Program-made: the position numbers and the translations under genes
In this document: piece by piece, positions 6,333-13,373 of the stretch
Numbering within the stretch: position 1 is the stretch's first letter
Layout: each line of letters opens with the position of its first letter
Notes under the pieces: generated by a model
Databases searched by the model: none
The model's input: only the letters and a program-made list of their open reading frames with translations
Told to the model about the DNA's origin: nothing
Assembly: GCA_021783935.1 (NCBI GenBank)
Contig: JAJXTK010000036.1
Location: 1-17,678 of the forward strand
Origin: Myxococcales bacterium
GTDB taxonomy: Bacteria; Myxococcota_A; Polyangia; Polyangiales; JADJMO01
Reading direction: 5' to 3'
Length of the DNA: 17,678 bases

Positions 6333-8828
6333 TCAGGCCTCGGCCCGGTGGCGCCAGCGGCGCATGGCAAGCATCCACGCCGGCAAGGCGATGACGGCCG
6401 CCGTGAGGCACGCGATCTCACCGAGCACGGCGAGCACGCCGAAGAGGAAGAGCGCCTGGTTCTTGGCGAGCAGCAGCGACGAGTAGCCGATGATCGTCGT
6501 CAGCGAGCAGAGCGCCACGGCGCCGCCGGTCGAGCGCACCGCGCCGCTGATGTCGTGCGCGCCGTCCTGCACGTAGCGCGTGACGACGTTGACCGCGTAG
6601 TCGACGCCGATGCCGAAGGTGATCGGCAGCGCGATGAAGTTCGCGAAGTTGATCTTGACGCCGAGCGCCATCGTCGCCCCGCCGAGCCAGAGCACGCCCA
6701 GCAAGAGCGAGCCCAGCACCAGGAGCGTCGCGCGCCGGCGGCCGACCACTATGACGACGACGGCCACCACGCCGAGGAAGGAGACCGCGCTCGCGATCGG
6801 CGCGTCGCGCTCGATCGACGACAGGATGTCCCCCGAGAGCGGGATCGACCCGGCGATCCTCGCGGGCCGCTCGCCGGGGCCAAGATCGCGGGCGGCGAGC
6901 TCACGCAGCGTGCGCACGAAGGTGCGGATCCCTTCGGCGTGCCAGAGCTGATCGGACGCCGCCGGATAGATGAGCACGCTTCGGCCGATCGTGCCGTCGC
7001 GCTCGCGAAGCCCGCCGACGAGGCCGCGCGGGAGATCCGCCGCCGCGACAGGCTTGGTCGAGTCGTCGCCGAGCATCCTGTCGAGGCGATCGAGCTGCTC
7101 CTTCGTCATGAGCGAGCGGATCTTCGGCGTCAGATCCTTGCGAATCGCCTCCGCCTCTTCGATCTTCGCGGCCTGCCCGTCGGGCAGCACGTCGCGCTCT
7201 CCGACGACCTGCTTGACCATGCCGGCGAGCGGCCCGTGGTCGACCGCCTCGCGCACGCGCGCCTCGATGGCCCGCGCCTGCTCGCGCGTGTCGCAGAGGA
7301 TCACGGTCGGCGTCAGGTAGTGGCCGAGCGCCGCGTCCATCACGTTGCTCCAGAGCCCCGCGCCGTTCTTCCAGGTGTCGGCGCGGCGGAGCTTGTTGAA
7401 GTCGTACTCGAGCGCGCTGCGATCGAAGCGCGCGACGTTGCGCATGGAGATCGCCGCGAGCGCCGCGACCACGACCAGGATCGCCGGCGCGCCGACGCGC
7501 AGCAGCGCGAGCACGCCCGACATGATCCGGCCGTGCCAGACGCCGTGGCGCGCGCTCACCGGCTTGCCGTCGTCGAGCCATCGCAAGAGCGGCGGCATCA
7601 ACACGAACGAGGTCGCCCAGGAGGCGAGCATGCCGAGCCCGCCGATGTAGCCGAACTGGCGAAAGCCGCGGAACTCGGTGACCACGAGCGAGCCGTACGC
7701 GGCGCTCGCGGCGGCTGCGGCTGCGAGCGTGCCGGCGCGCGCCCCCCACACGCCAACCGCCAGCGCCTCCTCGACCGAGCCGCCGCGGATGCGCTCCTCA
7801 CGATAGCGCGCGAGCAAGATCAGGCCGACGTTGATGCCGTTGCCGACGATGATCGATCCGAGGAAGGCGGTGTTCGAGTTCAGCGCCTCGACGCGCATCG
7901 GCGGCAGCGACGAGAGGGCGAAGGCGTACACCGTCGCGAGCAGGAGCGGCACGCACAGCGCGATGACGGCGCGCCACCACCGGTAGTAGAGCAGGATCAC
8001 CGCGACGACCGCGACGACCACGAGCACCGAGGAGATCGAGAGATCCTCCTCGAGGGCGTCGAGCTCCTCGACGTTGATCGCGATGTCCGACGCGAAGCCG
8101 ACGTGCAGGCCAGGCGCGTACGTCGCGGGCGAGAGCGCCTTCACGTCCGCCTTCACGCGGTCGAGGAGCACGCGCGCCCGCGCGGCGCCGGTGTCGAAGC
8201 CCCCCGCCTCGACGATCAAGATCGCGGCGCGCTCCTTGTCGCTGACGAAGTGCGCGTCCTTCTTGTCGTCTTCGCCGGCCCGCGCCTGGTACTTCTTCTC
8301 GAGGTCGCTCATGTCGACCGACGGGGGCGGCTCGCTGTCGTCGAGCAGCGCGCCGCCCGACTTGGCGACCTCGTAGTCGCGGCGGTCTTCGATGCGCTGG
8401 CGGAGCTTCTGGAGATCGGGCAGCTCGACGTAGAGCGCGGCGTGCTTCTCGAGGAACGAGCGCTCGGCGGCGTCGTCGGCGCGCACCTCGCGCACGAGAT
8501 CGGGCGGGTAGGTTCGCAGGCGGGCGCCGAGCTCGTCGACGAAGCGCTCGGCCGCGGGCAGGTTCTTCACGTCGTCGACCCGCGCGACGACGCCGAGGAA
8601 CTGCATGCCGGGGCTGCGCCTGCGCAGCTCGTCGAGGGCGCGCACGCTCGGCGCGTCGCGCGGCAAGAGCTCCTCGATCTCGCTGCGCAGGTGCGCGTAG
8701 AGCTGGACCGTGCGCACGACCGCCGGGATCGCGAGCAGCGCGGCGACCAGCCAGATCGTTCGGCCGTGCCGCAGGGTCCAGTCCACGAAGGCCCGCGCCC
8801 TCGCGCTCGCTTGCACGCTGCCGCTCAT
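6333..8828 (-). CDS. RND superfamily MMPL-type transporter (lipid/hydrophobe exporter class)
   Basis: An 831-residue inner-membrane protein in two homologous halves, each with one membrane helix, a large periplasmic domain and a five-helix bundle. Helices are seen at about 25-42, 265-305, 320-345, 362-382, 392-415, 437-461, 678-696, 700-722, 727-749, 767-787 and 793-821. RYREE (341-345), LARYREER and the GIGVDY...VVTRY block (739-751) are MMPL hallmarks. The second half keeps the proton-relay-like Asp743-Tyr744, while the matching place in the first half reads GINVGL (Asn333-Val334). Size and layout recall HpnN/MMPL proteins that move hopanoids or other lipids, driven by proton flow; the cargo is unknown. 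The start is the first Met, with only a weak purine run (GAGGG) upstream. It is transcribed away from the inositol monophosphatase gene across a 47-bp gap and leads into the aldehyde dehydrogenase. Confidence 0.88.
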   Translation of the reverse strand: MSGSVQASARARAFVDWTLRHGRTIWLVAALLAIPAVVRTVQLYAHLRSEIEELLPRDAPSVRALDELRRRSPGMQFLGVVARVDDVKNLPAAERFVDELGARLRTYPPDLVREVRADDAAERSFLEKHAALYVELPDLQKLRQRIEDRRDYEVAKSGGALLDDSEPPPSVDMSDLEKKYQARAGEDDKKDAHFVSDKERAAILIVEAGGFDTGAARARVLLDRVKADVKALSPATYAPGLHVGFASDIAINVEELDALEEDLSISSVLVVVAVVAVILLYYRWWRAVIALCVPLLLATVYAFALSSLPPMRVEALNSNTAFLGSIIVGNGINVGLILLARYREERIRGGSVEEALAVGVWGARAGTLAAAAAASAAYGSLVVTEFRGFRQFGYIGGLGMLASWATSFVLMPPLLRWLDDGKPVSARHGVWHGRIMSGVLALLRVGAPAILVVVAALAAISMRNVARFDRSALEYDFNKLRRADTWKNGAGLWSNVMDAALGHYLTPTVILCDTREQARAIEARVREAVDHGPLAGMVKQVVGERDVLPDGQAAKIEEAEAIRKDLTPKIRSLMTKEQLDRLDRMLGDDSTKPVAAADLPRGLVGGLRERDGTIGRSVLIYPAASDQLWHAEGIRTFVRTLRELAARDLGPGERPARIAGSIPLSGDILSSIERDAPIASAVSFLGVVAVVVIVVGRRRATLLVLGSLLLGVLWLGGATMALGVKINFANFIALPITFGIGVDYAVNVVTRYVQDGAHDISGAVRSTGGAVALCSLTTIIGYSSLLLAKNQALFLFGVLAVLGEIACLTAAVIALPAWMLAMRRWRHRAEA

Positions 8829-8875
8829 CGCGCCCTCGCGCCCGCCGGCGTCGGCGTTGTGATATTGGGGCGCAC
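8829..8875. promoter_or_regulatory. Short divergent intergenic region, promoters presumed
   Basis: Only 47 bp separate two divergent starts, so promoters for both genes must lie here or inside the coding ends. The sole AT-rich run is TTGTGATATTGG (8858-8869). GATATT at 8861-8866 could be a -10 for the plus-strand gene, giving an almost leaderless mRNA, or for the transporter gene on the other strand. No good -35 is visible. Confidence 0.3.
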
Positions 8876-9694
8876 ATGCCCGACCGATCGCGCGCCCTCG
8901 ATGCGATGATCCGCGCCGCCGAGCTCGCCGGCGAGCGCCTGAAGCGCGATTTCTCGCGCCCCGACCTGCTGGAGGTCCGAGAGAAGTCGGCGAGCGACTT
9001 CGTCTCGAGCGCCGACCTCGCCTCGCAAGAGATCCTCAAGCGCGAGCTCGCGGCGGCGTTCCCGGATCACGCGATCCTCGCGGAGGAAGACGGGCTGCAC
9101 GAGATCGCGCCGGGCACGCCGCGCTTCTACGTCGATCCGCTCGACGGCACGACCAATTTCGTGCACGGCATCCCGCACTTCGCGGTCGCCATCGCCGAGG
9201 AGGTCGCGGGCGAGGTCGTGGCCGGGGTGGTCCTCTCGCCGGCGGCCGGCGAGCTCTTCTGGGCCGAGAAGGGGGGCGGCGCCTTCGTCGGCGATCGGCG
9301 CCTGCGGGTCTCGCGCGAGCAGCAGCTGTCGCGCGCGGTCATCGGCACCGGCATCCCGCACCACGGCGGGCGCCACCACGCGCAGTACCTGCGGGCGCTC
9401 GACGGCTTCATGCGCGAGGTCGCCGGCGTCCGCCGCCTCGGCGCCGCGGCGCTCGACCTGGCGTGGGTCGCCGCCGGGCGCTTCGAAGCGTTCTTCGAGA
9501 TCGGCCTCAAGCCCTGGGACGTCGCGGCCGGCACGCTGTTCGTGCGCGAGGCGGGCGGCGTGGTCACCCGCATCGGCGGGGGTCCGACGGGGCTCGCCGA
9601 CGGCGACATCCTCGCGACGGCCGGCGGCGCGCTGCACGGCGCGATGAGCGAGCGGCTCGGGCCGCTTCACGGCGTCGCCTCCGCGCGCTCCTGA
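8876..9694 (+). CDS. Inositol monophosphatase family (SuhB-like) phosphatase
   Basis: A 272-residue protein of typical IMPase length with the full metal site: Glu70-Glu71 in ILAEED (67-72), the signature DPLDGTTNF (Asp87, Asp90, Thr92) and WDVAAG (Trp214, Asp215) near the C-terminus. Lithium-sensitive Mg-dependent phosphatases of this family remove phosphate from myo-inositol 1-phosphate; relatives act on histidinol phosphate, PAP or fructose-1,6-bisphosphate. The presence of inositol-1-phosphate synthase about 2.3 kb away favours the inositol substrate, though the gene is on the opposite strand and so not in that operon. Its last 28 bp, including the stop, overlap the end of the convergent flippase-like gene. 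Confidence 0.9.
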   Translation: MPDRSRALDAMIRAAELAGERLKRDFSRPDLLEVREKSASDFVSSADLASQEILKRELAAAFPDHAILAEEDGLHEIAPGTPRFYVDPLDGTTNFVHGIPHFAVAIAEEVAGEVVAGVVLSPAAGELFWAEKGGGAFVGDRRLRVSREQQLSRAVIGTGIPHHGGRHHAQYLRALDGFMREVAGVRRLGAAALDLAWVAAGRFEAFFEIGLKPWDVAAGTLFVREAGGVVTRIGGGPTGLADGDILATAGGALHGAMSERLGPLHGVASARS

Positions 9695-10656
9695 CGCGGC
9701 AGCACCAGCGGCAGCACGAGCGAGAAGAGGGCGAGGCCGAGCTGCGTGATGCGCACCAGGAGCGCGATCGAGATGGCGCGCGCGGGCTCGCTGCCGAGGC
9801 CGATCGTCGCGGCGAACGCGCGATAGGCCCCCTCGGTCGCGCCCATCTGGTTGGGCACAAGATCGCCGATCGCGGCGCCGACCAGGTGGATCCCTTGGGC
9901 AAGCAGCGCGCTGCCGCTCGTCACGACGCCGCCGACGGCGAGGACCACCACGCCGTACTGCGCGGTCTGCACGAGGCGCCCGACGGTGCACAGCGCGACG
10001 GCGGTGGCGATCGAGCCGCTCGGCGCCGGCGGCTCGTCCTCGTCGTAGCTGCCGAAGAAGCGCTTGGCGAGGCCGCCGAGCCACCGACGCACCCGCACGC
10101 TCCTTGCGAGCACGAGGATGCCTAGGCCGCCGATGACGCACGCGACGGCGTTGAGCGCGAGCCCGATCGCGAGCGGCCAGAAGTCCCTGCCGTGCCAGGC
10201 GGCGACGGCCGCGCCGGCAACCGAGATTACGGCGTTCGCGAGCAAGGCGCTCGCCTGCAGCCGGGTGGACGCGGCCGTCGCGTGTCGTAGCCCCGCCTCG
10301 CCCATCAGCGTCGCCGCGCGCGCGACCTCGCCCGTGGCGCGCCCGGCCGGCAGCAGGATCATCGACGCGTAGGCGTTCGCGGTCGATCGGATCCAGCGCA
10401 GCGCGCCGACGCGCTGGCCGGCGCGCCCGAGGAGCCCGCGCACGGCGAGCGCGTCGAACGAGACCATCGCGACCTCGAGCAGGACGATGAGCGGCAGCCA
10501 CCGCCCGGCACGCGCGAGCACGTGCAGGACATTCGAAACGCCCGCCGAGCGCACGAGCCAGCCGACCAGCCCGACGCCGGCCGCGAACGCCAGGACGCTC
10601 CCGAGGCTCTTGAGGCGCGCTCGCCCACGCGCGCGCGCGTCCGGGGCCTCGCTCAC
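9667..10656 (-). CDS. LPG-synthase-TM / UPF0104 family membrane protein (flippase-like)
   Basis: A 329-residue polytopic protein with about seven to eight membrane helices, among them about 17-39, 53-74, 134-155, 160-183, 216-243, 250-270 and 294-320. Family landmarks are ILLPAGRATGEVARAATL (100-117) and LVPNQMGATEGAYRAF (266-281), which match the conserved PGRxGE and PxxxGxxEGA blocks of the lysylphosphatidylglycerol synthetase/flippase transmembrane family. Members move or handle charged or glycosylated lipids at the inner membrane; the soluble aminoacyl-transferase domain of MprF is absent. GTG at 10656 overlaps the aminotransferase stop as GTGA, showing translational coupling, and suggests it acts on the aminotransferase pathway's product. 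The start is preferred over the far longer open frame, which only shadows the aminotransferase. Confidence 0.8.
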   Translation of the reverse strand: MSEAPDARARGRARLKSLGSVLAFAAGVGLVGWLVRSAGVSNVLHVLARAGRWLPLIVLLEVAMVSFDALAVRGLLGRAGQRVGALRWIRSTANAYASMILLPAGRATGEVARAATLMGEAGLRHATAASTRLQASALLANAVISVAGAAVAAWHGRDFWPLAIGLALNAVACVIGGLGILVLARSVRVRRWLGGLAKRFFGSYDEDEPPAPSGSIATAVALCTVGRLVQTAQYGVVVLAVGGVVTSGSALLAQGIHLVGAAIGDLVPNQMGATEGAYRAFAATIGLGSEPARAISIALLVRITQLGLALFSLVLPLVLPRQERAEATP

Positions 10657-12011
10657 TCCACGCCCGACTGCCCGATCCGCTCGCGAAGCGCCCATCGGAC
10701 CAGCTCCTCGCGACGCGCCCACACCCGCTCGAAGGCGTCGGCGTAGCGATCGACCAGCTCGTCGGGCTGCGCGATGAGCGGGCACGACTGCGAGAACAGG
10801 ATGAGCGACGAGTCGAGCATCGCGGCCGTCGCCGGGAAGCGCGCGAGGTCGTACGCCGCGTCGAAGTCGGTCTCGTGATCGGTCGACCACGGGAACCCCG
10901 CGCCGAACCCCGCGCGCGTCCGAAACACCGGCTGCGCCGGCAGCGGCGCGACCTGCCACAGGACGACCTCGAGCCCCTCGGCCTTCAGCGCGCGCATCAT
11001 CGCAGCGCGCAGCGTCGTCGGCGCGACGTCGAGCCCGGCTGCCTTGGCGTCGAAGAGCACGCGATACTTGTGGTGCACCGACGTGCTCCCCTCGGGGATC
11101 ACGGGCGCCAGCACCCCCGGCAGCCGCGCGAGCCGCGCCGAGAGCCGATCGGCGTTGGCCGAGCAGCGCGCCGTCCACTCGGGCAGCTGCGCGAGCGACG
11201 CGCGCGCGAACGCCGCGCCGAGCTCGTTGCCCCGGTACATCCAACCGATGCGACCCGACATGAGCGGTCGGCCGCCGTCGAGCGGGCGCGCGGCGGCGAA
11301 GGCCTCGCGGTCCTGCAGGGCGACGTCCTGACCGAAGTTGCGGATGCGATGGGCCGCCTCGGCGATCGCGTCGTCGTTGGTGACGAAGACGCCCCCCTCA
11401 CCCGCGCCGAGGTTCTTGCTCGACTGCAGCGAGAAGCCGCCGGCCGCGCCGCGCGCGCCGACCGGGCGCCCGCGCCACCTGGCGCCGTGGGCCTGCGCCG
11501 CGTCCTCGATCACGAGCAGCCGGTGGCGGGCGGCGCTCGCGAAGATCGGCTCGAGGTCGGCGGCGCACCCGTGCACGTGCACCGGCATGATCGCCTTGGT
11601 GCGCGGGCCGATCGCCGCCTCGACGGCCTTCGGGTCGATGAGCCCGGTGCGCGGATCGACGTCGGCGAAGATCGGGATGGCGCCGGCGTGCAGCACTGCG
11701 AGCGGCGTCGCGACGAAGCTGTAGGCGGGGACGATCACGTGATCGCCCTCGCCGATGCCCGCGGCCGCGAGCGCGAGGTGCAGCGCGCTGGTGCCCGAGT
11801 GGGTCAACAGCGCGTGCTTTGCCCCCGCGTACGCGGCGAACTCACGCTCGAAGCCGACGCACTCGGGGGCGCTGGCCCCCGAGACCACGCCGCGATCGAG
11901 CACGCGCGCGATCGCCTCTCGCTGCCGCGCGCCGAAGAAGGGCCACGCCCGATGCGCCTCGCGCGCGACCGTCGGCGTGCCGCCGAAGAGCGCGATCGGC
12001 GCCTCTGTCAT
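10653..12011 (-). CDS. DegT/DnrJ/EryC1/StrS family PLP-dependent aminotransferase
   Basis: A 452-residue protein with the family pattern: GGTP near the N-terminus (10-13), HSGTSALHLAL (71-81, cofactor phosphate contacts), VPAYSFVATPLAVLHAGAIPIFADVD (94-119), VIEDAAQAHGA (167-177, Asp170 to the pyridine nitrogen) and SLQSSKNLGAGEGG (194-207) with the PLP lysine Lys199. GRIGWMYRGNELGAAFA (253-269) is the usual dimer-contact block. It is about 60-70 residues longer than most members. Family enzymes aminate keto-sugars or keto-cyclitols such as scyllo-inosose. ATG at 12011 overlaps the stop of inositol-1-phosphate synthase as ATGA, so the two are coupled. That makes an inositol-derived ketone a natural guess for the substrate, but motif reading alone cannot exclude a nucleotide-sugar substrate. 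Confidence 0.9.
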   Translation of the reverse strand: MTEAPIALFGGTPTVAREAHRAWPFFGARQREAIARVLDRGVVSGASAPECVGFEREFAAYAGAKHALLTHSGTSALHLALAAAGIGEGDHVIVPAYSFVATPLAVLHAGAIPIFADVDPRTGLIDPKAVEAAIGPRTKAIMPVHVHGCAADLEPIFASAARHRLLVIEDAAQAHGARWRGRPVGARGAAGGFSLQSSKNLGAGEGGVFVTNDDAIAEAAHRIRNFGQDVALQDREAFAAARPLDGGRPLMSGRIGWMYRGNELGAAFARASLAQLPEWTARCSANADRLSARLARLPGVLAPVIPEGSTSVHHKYRVLFDAKAAGLDVAPTTLRAAMMRALKAEGLEVVLWQVAPLPAQPVFRTRAGFGAGFPWSTDHETDFDAAYDLARFPATAAMLDSSLILFSQSCPLIAQPDELVDRYADAFERVWARREELVRWALRERIGQSGVE

Positions 12012-13270
12012 CGCGCGGCGTCCTGAGCGTGCGCGCCGTTCGGGTGCAGGGCCCCCGACGCGCGCAGCTTGCCGCTCACCGTCCGAACCCAGTCGAGCAG
12101 CAGCTTCTCCTGCTTGAACAGGTCGTGCACCGGGACCTCGCCGGCGTGGAAGTGCGGCGACTTGAAGAAGACCGAGAAGTGCCGCTGGATGCCCGACTCG
12201 CCGACGCGCTTGGCCACGTCGAGCAGGCGCACGAGGTCGACGACGAGCGGCGCCGCGAGCACCGAGTCCTGGCAGAGGAAGTTCACCTTCATCTGCATCG
12301 GCATGCCCGCGAAGCCGACGAGGTCGATGTTGTCCCACGCCTCCTTCGAGTCGCCGCGCGGCTTGTAGTAGTGGATGTGAACCTGGTGGTTCTCGACGTG
12401 GTAGCCGACGATCGAGTCGAGCACCGACGCCTTCGACATCACCTTGGTCTTGTTCGAGTCGGGCGAGTTGAGCACGAGCCCGTCGCCGTTGCCGAGGATG
12501 TTGGTCGAGTACCAGCCCTCGATCTTCAGCCGGCGCACGCGCAGCATCGCGGCGAGCGCCGTCTTCATGAGCGTCTGCCCGGTCTTGCCGTCCATGCCGG
12601 CGTAGGGCGCCTGCTCGCGCGCCGAGAGCTCGGCGAGCGCGGGGATGTCCGAGAGGCTCGGCGTGAAGTTGACGTAGGGGATGCCGAGCTTCGCCGCGGC
12701 GTAGAAGTAGCGCATCGCCGGCGTGATCGCGGCGTCGTCGCGATCGAGGGCCGCCTCGAAGGCCTTGAGGTTCTGGTGAGCGGCGCCCATCTCGAGGTAG
12801 GCCTCGGTCGACGCGAGGTTCACGAGGATCACGCGATCGAGCTCGTGGGTGCGCTTGAAGCTCTCGATGTCGTGCTGGAGCAGCTCGATCTGCTGCCGGT
12901 GGCCGGTGGCGACGACGACGCGGTCGCCGATGACGTTCTGCGCGTAGGCGCGCGAGAAGACGGCCGGCCACGGCTTGAGCGCCTCGAGCCGATCGCGCAC
13001 GCGCTCGAGCAGCTCGTTCGGGAGCACTTTGTGGTGCTGCGCGGCCTGGAAGACGTTGTCGAAGCGAACGTCCCAGCCGCCGAAGACGATGCTCTCGAGC
13101 GGGGCGAAGTCGAGCATCTCGGAGATCGACTCCTCGATCTGCATGTCCGTCCGCTCGGTCACCATGCCGAGGCGGGGCACGAGCCCGCGCACCATCGCCT
13201 CCACTCCTGCGATCAGGGTGGACGCGACCGCACCATTGAGTCCGACGATCAGGACGCCAAGTTTTTTCAT
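12008..13270 (-). CDS. ino1: myo-Inositol-1-phosphate synthase
   Basis: A 420-residue protein, within the range of bacterial and archaeal forms and shorter than the eukaryotic enzyme. The NAD-binding turn GLNGAVAST lies at 10-18. GKTGQTLMKTAL (228-239), STNILGNGDGLVL (255-267), the lysine-rich SNKTKVMSKASVLDSIVGY (272-290; Lys274, Lys276, Lys280) and LCQDSVLAAPLVVDLVRLL (332-350) match the catalytic core of the family. It converts glucose 6-phosphate to 1L-myo-inositol 1-phosphate through NAD-dependent oxidation, aldol closure and re-reduction, in the cytoplasm. ATG at 13270 places the NAD motif at its usual distance from the N-terminus; a GTG six codons upstream (13288) is possible but has no better ribosome site. 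It is the first gene of a tightly overlapped trio with the aminotransferase and flippase-like genes, 103 bp after the GH3 gene. Confidence 0.95.
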   Translation of the reverse strand: MKKLGVLIVGLNGAVASTLIAGVEAMVRGLVPRLGMVTERTDMQIEESISEMLDFAPLESIVFGGWDVRFDNVFQAAQHHKVLPNELLERVRDRLEALKPWPAVFSRAYAQNVIGDRVVVATGHRQQIELLQHDIESFKRTHELDRVILVNLASTEAYLEMGAAHQNLKAFEAALDRDDAAITPAMRYFYAAAKLGIPYVNFTPSLSDIPALAELSAREQAPYAGMDGKTGQTLMKTALAAMLRVRRLKIEGWYSTNILGNGDGLVLNSPDSNKTKVMSKASVLDSIVGYHVENHQVHIHYYKPRGDSKEAWDNIDLVGFAGMPMQMKVNFLCQDSVLAAPLVVDLVRLLDVAKRVGESGIQRHFSVFFKSPHFHAGEVPVHDLFKQEKLLLDWVRTVSGKLRASGALHPNGAHAQDAAR

Positions 13271-13373
13271 GGTTCTTCGCTCGCTCACGGGCCTATGGAA
13301 GTGGAGGCTGACGTCTCCGGGGAACGTTGCCGCGCCTTCTGCGACGGACGCGGACGGATCGCTAGGGGCGCGG

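Noticed and set aside
6348..8909. Plus-strand open frame of 853 codons opposite the RND transporter
   Set aside because: Its Arg/Asp/Glu/His-rich composition is that of antisense to a GC-rich gene. The minus strand has clear MMPL motifs and membrane helices.
8876..9694. Assigning the IMPase-family gene strictly to the inositol operon
   Set aside because: It is on the opposite strand and SuhB-type phosphatases are widespread housekeeping genes. The functional link is kept only as a hypothesis.
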